Shown here piece by piece: positions 9,248-17,166 of a DNA stretch of 64,000 nt. Every line of letters starts with the position of its first letter. Within the stretch, counting starts at the first letter, position 1. The notes beneath the pieces are model-generated. The model did no database searches. It worked only from the letters and a program-made list of their open reading frames with translations, and was not told the origin of the DNA. The position numbers and the translations under genes were made by a program. Source of the DNA: Mannheimia varigena (GTDB lineage Bacteria; Pseudomonadota; Gammaproteobacteria; Enterobacterales; Pasteurellaceae); assembly GCF_013377235.1 (NCBI RefSeq), contig NZ_CP016226.1:682001-746000 (forward strand), in the 5' to 3' direction.

Positions 9248-9272
9248 GCTCCATTCAATAAATGAGTGGAGC
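9248..9272 (-). terminator. Terminator after tRNA-Asn (and possibly yfbV)
   Basis: Ten-bp stem (GCTCCATTCA / TGAGTGGAGC with one G-T pair). Read on the minus strand it is followed by a long T-run (TTTTTTTTCTTTT), a classic intrinsic terminator for the tRNA-Asn transcript. On the plus strand it may also stop yfbV transcription. Confidence 0.75.
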
Positions 9273-9360
9273 AAAAACTTTTGTTCTAATTCTGGAGGTT
9301 TGAATTACTGTTTTATAAAAGGAGACAAATAAAACAAGAACAAAAGAAAATAAAAATCTT

Positions 9361-9436
9361 TGGCTCCTCCTGCGGGACTCGAACCTGCGACATATGGATT
9401 AACAGTCCACCGTTCTACCGACTGAACTAAGGAGGA
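9361..9436 (-). tRNA. tRNA-Asn (GTT)
   Basis: 76 nt including an encoded 3' CCA. The acceptor stem is TCCTCCT / AGGAGGA, the D-arm AGTTCAGTCGGTAGAAC, the anticodon loop CTGTTAA with GTT, and the T-arm GCAGGTTCGAGTCCCGC. All stems pair. It is a stand-alone tRNA gene between yfbV and moeB. Confidence 0.97.
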
Positions 9437-9538
9437 ATTAACAAGAGAATGATAGGCTAAAACGTTTTAGCCGTCAAACAAAACAATGAACCTTCGTTCA
9501 TTATTTACATTTATTTACGCTTTCAGTATTGCTGATAC

Positions 9539-10288
9539 TTAATTAGAGTTACAAACAGAGCAGTTTTCTTGCTTAGGCAGTGCCATTTCTCGTATTAAAA
9601 AATGTAAACTATCAATCATCAGCAATTTTCCTGATAATGTCTTACCAATATTCAACAAAACTTTTATCGCTTCTAGCGCTTGGAAGCTGCCAATTACCCC
9701 AACAATTGGAGCAATAACTCCCGCTTCTACACAACTTAATGTGCCATCACCAAATAAACTACTCAAACACTGATAGCAAGGCTCATTTTCTTGATAAGTA
9801 AATACACTAATTTGCCCTTCAAAACGAATTGCCGAGCCAGATACAAGCGGTCGTTTTTGTTTAAAACATTGCAAGTTCAGTTGATTACGAACAGTAACAT
9901 TATCGGTACAATCTAGCACTAAATCTGTTTTAGCAATCAGCTCTGCCCAGTACTGATCACTACATTTTTGGTTAATGGCTTCAATCTGAATATTTGGATT
10001 AATCGCTGACAAACGCGCTTTCGCCGACTCCACTTTAGGCTGACCAACCGTTTCATCTGTATGCAAAATTTGACGTTGCAGATTAGAAAGCGAAACTGTA
10101 TCGAAATCAACTAATGTTAAATGCCCAACACCCGCTGAAGCCAAATATTGTGAAGCCGCACAACCCAAACCTCCTAAGCCAACAATTAATACTCGGCTGG
10201 CTTTTAACTTTTCCTGCCCATCAAAATCAACGCTTTTCAGAATAATTTGGCGGTTATAACGAAGGGTTTCTTGATCAGTGAGTTCCAT
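9539..10288 (-). CDS. moeB: Molybdopterin-synthase adenylyltransferase MoeB
   Basis: 249 aa, the E1-like enzyme that adenylates the C-terminus of MoaD during molybdopterin synthesis. The nucleotide-binding GLGGLG is at residues 37-42, acidic residues DCTDN are at 126-130, and the zinc site is complete with CYQC (171-174) and CSVC (243-246). Length equals E. coli MoeB. It follows moeA by 13 nt on the same strand, a standard moeA-moeB operon. ThiF is the nearest alternative, but the moeA neighbour favours MoeB. Confidence 0.95.
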   Translation of the reverse strand: MELTDQETLRYNRQIILKSVDFDGQEKLKASRVLIVGLGGLGCAASQYLASAGVGHLTLVDFDTVSLSNLQRQILHTDETVGQPKVESAKARLSAINPNIQIEAINQKCSDQYWAELIAKTDLVLDCTDNVTVRNQLNLQCFKQKRPLVSGSAIRFEGQISVFTYQENEPCYQCLSSLFGDGTLSCVEAGVIAPIVGVIGSFQALEAIKVLLNIGKTLSGKLLMIDSLHFLIREMALPKQENCSVCNSN

Positions 10289-10301
10289 TACCTTCTCTCA
10301 A

Positions 10302-11531
10302 CTAATAGAGTAACGAATTAAACGGTTGAATTGTTACCTTTTCTCCAACCTCTACATTGCCACGCTCTGCTTCAAGCACGATAAAGCAGTTACTTTCATT
10401 GAACGCACTAAAAATATGCGAGCCTTGTGTGCCAACAGGGCGAACTTCTAATTCGCCTTGTTCATTAGCGTAGTAATAGCCACGTTGGAAATCTTGGCGA
10501 CCTACCGCTTTTTTCAATTTTTCCGCACTGCAAGCGGTTAAATTTTTCGTAAGATTTGCAATTTTATCTGCTGATAAGCCCGATAATTTTGCTAATGCAG
10601 GTTGCACTAATTGGTAGAAGGTTACTAATGCGGAAACCGGATTACCTGGCAAACCGAAAAACCACGCATTTTCTAATTTACCGAATGCAAATGGTTTACC
10701 TGGTTTCATTGCAATTTTCCAGAAACCGATTTCGCCTAATTTCTCTAATACCGCTTTGGTGAAATCCGCCTCGCCGACAGACACACCTCCACTCGTAATA
10801 ATTACATCAGCTTTTTCTTGTGCCTCAATAAAGGCTTGTTCAAATAAGGCTTCATCATCAGGCAAAATGCCGTAATCTAAAACCTCGCAGTTGAGTTTTT
10901 CGAGCATTAAACGCACCGCAAAACGATTGGTATCGTAAATTTTCCCTTCATTTAAAGGCTCACCAACCGATGTTAATTCATCGCCAGTAGATAAAATCGC
11001 TACTTTTAATTTTGCAAAAACAGGCACAGAGGCAATGCCGAGTGAAGCTAACAATGGCAAACTTGCAACATTCAATAGCGAGCCTTTTTTCAATACTAAT
11101 GCACCTTGTTTGACATCGTCACCAATACGGCGAATGTTACTACCTAATTTTGGAACATTGTTAAAAGTTACAGAACCATCTGCATTTAATTTAGTTTCCT
11201 CTTGCATTACAACGGCATCAACGCTCTTTGGCACTAAGGCTCCCGTCATAATACGCACACATTCGCCTGCTTGGAGTTCACCACTGAACGGATTACCTGC
11301 AAAGGCTTTGCCTGCTACCTTTAAGGTGAAATTTTTCTCTAAATCTGCAATACGTACTGCATAACCGTCCATTGCTGAATTATCAAAATTAGGCACATTA
11401 ATAGGCGAGGAAATATCTTCCGCCAACACTCGGTTTGCACATTCATTTAATGGTAAATATTCAATCATTGTTGGAGCAGGCAAACGAGAAAGCATATTCT
11501 CTAATGCATCTGCAAGAGGTAAAAGAGCCAT
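10302..11531 (-). CDS. moeA: Molybdopterin molybdenumtransferase MoeA
   Basis: 409 aa, inserts molybdate into adenylylated molybdopterin. Recognisable motifs in order: 'NFDNSAMDGYAVR' near residue 50, 'RIMTGALVP', 'ILSTGDEL', 'ITSGGVSVGEADF', 'KPGKPFAFG', 'GLPGNPVSA', and the C-terminal domain IV 'RPVGTQGSH'. All are in place and the length matches E. coli MoeA (411 aa). First gene of the moeA-moeB pair. Confidence 0.96.
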   Translation of the reverse strand: MALLPLADALENMLSRLPAPTMIEYLPLNECANRVLAEDISSPINVPNFDNSAMDGYAVRIADLEKNFTLKVAGKAFAGNPFSGELQAGECVRIMTGALVPKSVDAVVMQEETKLNADGSVTFNNVPKLGSNIRRIGDDVKQGALVLKKGSLLNVASLPLLASLGIASVPVFAKLKVAILSTGDELTSVGEPLNEGKIYDTNRFAVRLMLEKLNCEVLDYGILPDDEALFEQAFIEAQEKADVIITSGGVSVGEADFTKAVLEKLGEIGFWKIAMKPGKPFAFGKLENAWFFGLPGNPVSALVTFYQLVQPALAKLSGLSADKIANLTKNLTACSAEKLKKAVGRQDFQRGYYYANEQGELEVRPVGTQGSHIFSAFNESNCFIVLEAERGNVEVGEKVTIQPFNSLLY

Positions 11532-11557
11532 AAATTTATTCTATTCCTATTCAAAAA

Positions 11558-12175
11558 TCAGCTAACTTGCACGAAGAAATCACGCACACCGATAAGCAAA
11601 TTATTCACTGCAATTGCCGCTAAAATTAACCCCATTACACGGCTAATAATTGCTGCCCCTGCGTTACCAATTAAATGTTGAATTCTATTCGCGGCTAATA
11701 GTAATAAATAAGTGATAGCTAAAACTAACACCATGATACCAGCGGTAATAAATTGATCACTAATACTAAAACGATGATTATCGGTTAATAGCACAATCGC
11801 CATCATCGCCCCAGGAGAAGCAATAGAAGGAACAGCTAACGGATAAACTGCTAATTCATTTAAATTACTACTCATTCTGATTTCTTGATCCGGCTTGCTT
11901 TCACCAAAAATCATCGTTAAAGCAAATAATAAAAGCACTAAACCACCAGCAGCTTGGAAAGCTGGTAAAGGAATTTGCATAGACTCTAAAAGAATCTGTC
12001 CGCCAATGAGGAAAAAAACTAAAATCCCTGCAGCAATCAACACCGCATTTAACGCAATTTTGCGACGCGCCTCAATCGGCAATCCGATGGTTTTTGCCAA
12101 ATAAACAGGAACAGATCCAACCGGGTCAATAACCGCCCAAAGAACCACAAATTGCACCGCTAATGAATCAAACAT
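11558..12175 (-). CDS. MarC family integral membrane protein
   Basis: 205 aa starting at MFDSLAVQF. GGAGAG lies 4-5 nt upstream of the ATG at 12175; a longer open frame up to 12220 lacks an RBS. Six predicted membrane helices, with the family's 'AVIDPVGSVPVYL' in the first helix and 'AVPSIASPGAMM' in the middle. Function of the MarC family is unresolved; the early link to multiple antibiotic resistance was not confirmed. Divergent from yheS. Confidence 0.85.
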   Translation of the reverse strand: MFDSLAVQFVVLWAVIDPVGSVPVYLAKTIGLPIEARRKIALNAVLIAAGILVFFLIGGQILLESMQIPLPAFQAAGGLVLLLFALTMIFGESKPDQEIRMSSNLNELAVYPLAVPSIASPGAMMAIVLLTDNHRFSISDQFITAGIMVLVLAITYLLLLAANRIQHLIGNAGAAIISRVMGLILAAIAVNNLLIGVRDFFVQVS

Positions 12176-12384
12176 ATTCTCTCCTGTTATATGAATTTTT
12201 AATTTCCCAAATATTACCATAAATTAATGGATTACAGGGCATCTTCCACTAGAATTTCTCAAATTAAGCGTAATTCAATATGACATGTTGAATTACACTT
12301 AATTTTCACCTCAAACAATTTTAATGGTATTGAAATTTACTATGCTAAAATACGCAAAATTTTAATAAAAACAGACCGCTTGCA

Positions 12385-14319
12385 ATGATATTTTTTACAG
12401 ATTTAATTTTAAAACGTGGGCATTCCGTCCTAATTGAGAACAGCTCTGCAACTATCCACACCGGGCAGAAGGTAGGTTTGGTGGGTAAAAACGGGTGTGG
12501 GAAATCCTCTCTTTTTGCCTTACTTAAAAATGAGCTACAGCCTGAAGGTGGCGAGGTTTCACTGCCAAAAAACTGGGCGATTTCGTGGGTAAACCAAGAA
12601 ACACCAGCGTTGGAGATTTCCGCTTTGGATTATGTTATTCAAGGCGATCGTGAATACACCAAATTAATGGCAGAACTTGATGAGGCAAATGCTAAAAATG
12701 ATGGCAATCGCATTGCGACCATTCACGCCCATCTCGACACCATTGATGCGTGGACGATTCAAGCTCGAGCTTCTACCCTGTTGAACGGTTTAGGCTTTAG
12801 CACCGAACAACTCCAACTGCCGGTGAAGTCTTTTTCGGGCGGTTGGCGTATGCGGTTGAACTTGGCTCAAGCCCTGATTTGCCGTTCTGATTTGTTATTC
12901 CTGGACGAACCGACCAACCACTTAGATTTAGATGCGGTGATTTGGCTGGAGCGTTGGCTTTCTAACTATCGTGGCACGCTGCTGCTGATTTCCCACGACC
13001 GTGATTTTCTTGATCCGATTATCGACCGTGTCATTCATATCGAACATCAAAAACTCAATGAATATACCGGCAATTACACCTCGTTTGAAATTCAGAGAGC
13101 GACCAAAATTTCGCAACAAAATGCTGCTTTCCAGCAACAGCAACGCAAAGTTGCCCATTTGCAGAGCTTTATTGATCGCTTCAAAGCCAAAGCTACCAAA
13201 GCGAAACAGGCTCAAAGCCGTATTAAAGCATTGGAGAAAATGGAGCTTATCGCACCGGCTTATGCGGATTCGCCGTTTGAATTTGAGTTCCGCCCACCGC
13301 TTGCCCTGCCTAGCCCATTGCTGATGATGGAAAAAGTGAGTGCCGGCTACGGTGAAAAAACCGTGTTGGAATCGGTGAAGCTCAATTTAGTGCCGGGTTC
13401 TCGCATTGGTTTACTTGGGCGAAATGGTGCAGGGAAATCCACACTAATTAAATTGCTGGCAGGTGAAATTCCACCTCAAAACGGTAATGTGCAACTGGCG
13501 AAAGGCGTGCAGTTGGGCTATTTCGCCCAGCACCAAGTCGATACGCTCCGCTTTGAAGAGAGCCCGCTTTGGCATTTGCAGAAAATCGCTCCTGAAAAAA
13601 CCGAGCAGGAACTGCGAAATTATTTGGGCGGTTTTGATTTCAAAGGCGATAAAGTGGTGCAAGCGGTGCAATCCTTTTCGGGCGGTGAAAAAGCTCGTCT
13701 TGTGCTTGCCTTAATTGTGTGGCAACGCCCGAACTTGCTGTTGTTAGACGAACCAACTAACCACTTGGATTTGGATATGCGACAAGCCCTTGTCGATGCT
13801 CTGACTTATTACGAGGGCTCGCTTGTGGTAGTTTCGCACGACCGCCATTTGCTCCGCAGCACCGTGAACGAATTTTACTTGGTGCATAATCACAAAGTGG
13901 AAGAATTTAAAGGCGATTTAGACGATTATCAAAAATGGCTGAATGAGCAAAACGCCTTAGCGAATGAGCCGAAATCAGTGCTTGCAAAAAATTCAGAAAA
14001 TGTGACCGCTTGTGAGCCAGCAGTCAACGAAAACAGTGCTGCCAACCGCAAAGAACAAAAACGCTTGGAGGCTGAACTCCGCCAACAAACTGCTCCGCTG
14101 CGGAAAAAAATCACCCAGTTGGAAAAAGATTTAGAAAAAGCCACGGAAAAACTGAATACACTTGAAGCAATGCTCGCCGAAAGCGAGATTTACGAAGCCG
14201 AAAATAAAGCCAAATTAACCGAAACCCTCGCCAAACAGCTCGAAGCCAAAAGGCAGGTGGAGGAGATTGAAATGCAATGGCTGGAAGCTCAGGAAGAGTT
14301 AGAGGGAATGTTAGGCTAA
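12385..14319 (+). CDS. yheS: ABC-F family ATPase YheS
   Basis: 644 aa with two ABC cassettes and no membrane domain. Cassette 1 has Walker A GKNGCGKS (34-41), signature SFSGGWRMRL and Walker B 'LLFLDEPTNHLDLD'. Cassette 2 has Walker A GRNGAGKS, signature SFSGGEKARL and a second 'LLLLDEPTNHLDLD'. A charged linker between the cassettes and a C-terminal coiled coil (about 560-640) are typical of YheS. ABC-F proteins act on ribosomes stalled during translation. It abuts the retron block on its 3' side. Confidence 0.92.
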   Translation: MIFFTDLILKRGHSVLIENSSATIHTGQKVGLVGKNGCGKSSLFALLKNELQPEGGEVSLPKNWAISWVNQETPALEISALDYVIQGDREYTKLMAELDEANAKNDGNRIATIHAHLDTIDAWTIQARASTLLNGLGFSTEQLQLPVKSFSGGWRMRLNLAQALICRSDLLFLDEPTNHLDLDAVIWLERWLSNYRGTLLLISHDRDFLDPIIDRVIHIEHQKLNEYTGNYTSFEIQRATKISQQNAAFQQQQRKVAHLQSFIDRFKAKATKAKQAQSRIKALEKMELIAPAYADSPFEFEFRPPLALPSPLLMMEKVSAGYGEKTVLESVKLNLVPGSRIGLLGRNGAGKSTLIKLLAGEIPPQNGNVQLAKGVQLGYFAQHQVDTLRFEESPLWHLQKIAPEKTEQELRNYLGGFDFKGDKVVQAVQSFSGGEKARLVLALIVWQRPNLLLLDEPTNHLDLDMRQALVDALTYYEGSLVVVSHDRHLLRSTVNEFYLVHNHKVEEFKGDLDDYQKWLNEQNALANEPKSVLAKNSENVTACEPAVNENSAANRKEQKRLEAELRQQTAPLRKKITQLEKDLEKATEKLNTLEAMLAESEIYEAENKAKLTETLAKQLEAKRQVEEIEMQWLEAQEELEGMLG

Positions 14320-14355
14320 ACGCTTATGCATTGAGATAAAGATTAATCAGTATGT

Positions 14356-14385
14356 TGTAGAAGAGCAAAGACTTGCTCTTCTACA
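14356..14385. terminator. 13-bp perfect inverted repeat between yheS and the retron RT
   Basis: Arms TGTAGAAGAGCAA (14356-14368) and TTGCTCTTCTACA (14373-14385) around a 4-nt loop. Placed between the convergent 3' ends of yheS and the reverse transcriptase gene, it is a likely bidirectional terminator, although neither side has a strong T-run. It also marks the left edge of the AT-rich retron block. Confidence 0.55.
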
Positions 14386-14434
14386 GATTAATATAACAAA
14401 TAAGTAACTCTCTTTTATTGTAATAATTCTAATC

Positions 14435-15544
14435 TTATATAAATAAACTTGGTAATAATTTATTTAGTCTATTTCTATATTTTATGCCTAATTCTCGATC
14501 AATATGTTCAGCATAAATGATAGTCCCTTCTAAAGGATGTAAAAAGCCTAAAGCATCTTTGAAACCATAGTGTTCTGTAGTAGCCTCCCACCCGAATTTA
14601 TCAATAGCATATAAAAAAGTATCAATTTTTTTCTTCTTATCTTTAGGAAGCTTAGGTGTATCATTATTGACTATTAACCCTAATACTTGTTTTCTACTAC
14701 CTTGTCTAGATATAGAAATTTTATCTTTATTAACAATAAAATTCTCGGTTCTTATTATTTCCATAATATGATGATTAATTTTTTTAATTTGTAATTTTGA
14801 TAAATTCTCATTAGAACTAAAAGCAAGATCATCAGCATATCTTGTATAGATAAGATTATTATCTTCTGCTAAATTGCTAAGCTTTATATCTAATTGATTA
14901 GCTAGCAAATTACTGAGCATAGGGCTAGTTGGAGCTCCTTGAGGTAAAACACCTAATTCTATTTCTTTATTACCTAACTTATATTTTTTTATATATTTTT
15001 CATGCTCTTTTATTAGAATTATTGTACACAATTTAGCCATTTGAAACGATAATTTTTTTGTATATCCTAAATTCTTAAAGAGATGATATACAGATATCTC
15101 ATTAATACAAAAGAAAAAATCTTTCAAATCATATTTAAATAAGATTTTTGCATTCGTATGTTGCTGAGCACATTTTAGAACCCCACCATTCTTATGGTAA
15201 GAAAGGCAAGAATGATGTATCTCCAGTCTAGATAAAATATATTTATTGATAAAATGTTGAACTTTTTTTAATTCACCATTTGGAGAATGGATAAACCTAT
15301 AGCCTCCAGATCTTTTATTTATTCTAAATACTTTATAACAGCTTTTATTTCTAAATTGGTATATAACAGAATAAAGAAAGTCTTGACTTACATTGGTAAT
15401 TTTTGAAAGGTGCTTTAGATTGAATATTATTGGCAGATTTTGCTTACGTAATTTTCTTGCATATTCAATCCATATATTTAGTTACTTACCAGAAAAATCT
15501 TCTTCTAATTTTTTATTAAGAGTATGGAGAGACCAATTTTCCAT
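14435..15544 (-). pseudogene. Retron-type reverse transcriptase, interrupted by an in-frame stop at codon 21
   Basis: From an ATG at 15544 (AGG about 9 nt upstream) the frame reads MENWSLHTLNKKLEEDFSGK, then TAA (15484-15482), then continues uninterrupted for 348 codons. The continuation holds a full retron RT core: 'INKRSGGYRFIHSP' (~75-88), 'KYDLKDFF' with the motif A aspartates (~139, 142), PQGAPTSP (201-208), and the YADD catalytic motif (236-239). Retron-specific region X reads CAQQH (usual NAxxH) and region Y reads VLGL (usual VTG). No ATG restart exists in frame; a TTG at 15127 would lose motif A. Either a nonsense mutation broke it, or it uses a rare start, readthrough, or there is a sequencing error. 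It is AT-rich and follows the ncRNA and effector on the same strand. Confidence 0.8.
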
Positions 15545-15559
15545 TTACCAACCTATCTA

Positions 15560-15735
15560 TATAGATGACACATGGCGACAATAGGAGCCATGTGTGTAGT
15601 TCAATTTTAAGCGAGACCCCGAGCGTTGTTCGTAGAACATAAAATTGAACTACAAACAAGGAAGCTCAGCGCTAGCTTTATCAAAGAGCACTCCTCGGAG
15701 TACTCCCACACAGACAACTGTGTCATTACAGAGAA
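15560..15735 (-). ncRNA. Putative retron msr-msd RNA
   Basis: The gap between effector and RT is densely structured. Read on the minus strand, in order: hairpin CTGTG/CACAG region (15708-15723); a 9-bp stem at 15686-15694/15697-15705; a 5-bp hairpin at 15662-15678; a perfect 14-15-bp stem at 15596-15609/15640-15653 enclosing a 30-nt loop with a small GTTC/GAAC hairpin (the likely msd); and a 9-bp stem at 15568-15576/15587-15595. A 7-bp pairing of ATGACAC (15720-15726) with GTGTCAT (15565-15571) could be the a1/a2 repeat that brackets retron RNAs. The exact ends and the branching guanosine are not determined. Position between effector and RT is as expected for a retron. Confidence 0.72.
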
Positions 15736-15750
15736 AAATCTTCCTGTAAT
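15725..15750 (-). other. Hairpin just after the effector stop
   Basis: Seven-bp stem ATTACAG / CTGTAAT with a 12-nt loop, starting 4 nt beyond the effector stop codon. It overlaps the proposed a1 segment by two bases, so it may be the 5' boundary or a processing signal of the retron RNA. No T-run follows, so it is not a convincing terminator. Confidence 0.4.
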
Positions 15751-15753
15751 TCG

Positions 15754-16986
15754 CTAAAAAGAAAAATTTTCACCATTTCTTTTCTTTGTAAAAAGAGGTA
15801 GTTTATGTCTCTCCATATTCTTAGGAGTATATATTTCAAAATTAAAATTGTCAATTTTGTCTGGAGTCACATTATGTTTGGTAAGATAGTTTTTACCTGA
15901 CTCTGTTAATCTATAAAATTTTTTAATATTAGTTAAATCAATAAATTTTATTTTAATCAACCAATCGCATATAATTTTAATATACTCTTCAGAAACCCCT
16001 ACACTAATAGAAATCTTACTTAATGTATTCTTCTTATTGTATATAAGATGCAAAACCCTTAGATGATCTTTAGGTATCTCAGAATAAGAATCAATATTTT
16101 CATTATTTAACATCTTTATCAATTCATTAGAAACTCTTCTATTCTCAAACAAAGGTTTCCATTTATTTCCCGCCTTATAATAAAAAATTCCAAAAACATT
16201 ATTTGGTATACTATATTCAAAAATAACATCACCCGCACTTTCATCATACCCAAACCTATATTTTTTAGGTATTACAGTATATCTATCTAATAATTCCTTT
16301 ATAATTTGATAATCTTCCCACCCCCTTTCACTTACAAAATATTCAAAGGAAACACATGATGGGCCTTTTTTAAATTTATTAGCTATAAATTTATTTGTTT
16401 TTATTTTATCTTTAGCTCTCTCTGAAATATAGAAACTTAATATTGTTATTTTGAAATAATTTAAAGACCAATAGCTTTTTATCGTTTTATTATCAAAAAA
16501 CGCATTCAGATAATGATTTACTTGATCTCCAGAAATACTATTATCAACAACAAAAATTATATTCCTGACTTTATTTACGCTTAATTCTCTAGTGTCTGGA
16601 CTCTCTAAAAATGGACTTTCATTTGATTTGCAAAGGTCATGAATGGCATTAATAACCAAATCTTCACTTCCTTTACCTTTAGATGATCTACCAACAATAG
16701 AAAAATTACCTTTATTATCAACCTCCCAAATTTTCTCACTCTCATTCGTAAGTTTTATGATAGGGTAAATTGGTAATTTAATTCTATCTTTTGAAATTTT
16801 TCTAACTAAATCAGTAAGAGATTGTTTAATAAAAATATTAAAATCACTAATCGTAAAAAATCGTAACTGTTTAAGGATTTTGATGGCAATTTCCTTATCC
16901 AATTTATCTTTATTAAATTGCTCTAACCAATTTTGTATTTCAGATGAATTTATAATGATATTATCTGTGAATTTTAGTTCTTTCAT
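15754..16986 (-). CDS. Retron effector: phosphoribosyltransferase-like domain plus winged helix
   Basis: 410 aa, encoded immediately upstream of the retron RNA and RT. The middle (about 100-285) looks like the phosphoribosyltransferase-like effector seen in some retrons: 'GRSSKGKGSEDLVINAI', then a beta strand and loop VVDNSISGDQV (146-156) resembling a PRPP-binding loop, then 'KWKPLFENRR'. The C-terminal ~305-370 is a winged helix ('LHLIYNKKNTLSKIS...' to 'FYRLTESGKNYL'). The PRPP-loop reads DN-SISGD where DD-xIGSG would be expected. No membrane segment. The role inferred is a phage-triggered toxin held inactive by RT and msDNA. The winged helix is the more certain call; the enzyme class is inference. 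Strongly AT-rich. Confidence 0.68.
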   Translation of the reverse strand: MKELKFTDNIIINSSEIQNWLEQFNKDKLDKEIAIKILKQLRFFTISDFNIFIKQSLTDLVRKISKDRIKLPIYPIIKLTNESEKIWEVDNKGNFSIVGRSSKGKGSEDLVINAIHDLCKSNESPFLESPDTRELSVNKVRNIIFVVDNSISGDQVNHYLNAFFDNKTIKSYWSLNYFKITILSFYISERAKDKIKTNKFIANKFKKGPSCVSFEYFVSERGWEDYQIIKELLDRYTVIPKKYRFGYDESAGDVIFEYSIPNNVFGIFYYKAGNKWKPLFENRRVSNELIKMLNNENIDSYSEIPKDHLRVLHLIYNKKNTLSKISISVGVSEEYIKIICDWLIKIKFIDLTNIKKFYRLTESGKNYLTKHNVTPDKIDNFNFEIYTPKNMERHKLPLFTKKRNGENFSF

Positions 16987-17088
16987 ACTTAATTAATAGT
17001 ATTTTTCATAAATATCTTCTTAAAGGAGTGATTAAAACTTTTTGGATTTTACAGTTGTTTTTTTGCACAATATGCTATTTTTATACCC

Positions 17089-17102
17089 ACCTAAATTTAG
17101 GT
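17089..17102. promoter_or_regulatory. 14-bp perfect palindrome upstream of the retron effector
   Basis: ACCTAAATTTAGGT lies about 100 bp upstream of the effector ATG, between it and the gst terminator, followed on the minus strand by an AT-rich TATAAAAAT stretch that could be a -10 region. It could be an operator for the retron promoter, perhaps bound by the effector's own winged helix. This is inference from position only. Confidence 0.35.
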
Positions 17103-17117
17103 AAATTAGCTGAACAA

Positions 17118-17148
17118 AAAGGCATTGAACCACAAACTCAATGCCTTT
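17118..17148 (-). terminator. Terminator of the GST gene
   Basis: Eleven-bp stem AAAGGCATTGA / TCAATGCCTTT followed on the minus strand by TTTTTG. It separates gst from the retron promoter region. Confidence 0.8.
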
Positions 17149-17166
17149 ATTTTCAATGCAAAATCT

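Noticed and set aside
14435..15544. Group II intron or DGR reverse transcriptase
   Set aside because: No maturase/endonuclease domain, no intron ribozyme structure, no template/variable repeat pair; the protein ends shortly after the thumb as retron RTs do.
14330..17160. Prophage or insertion sequence
   Set aside because: No integrase, transposase or phage structural genes, and no clear terminal or target repeats flank the block.
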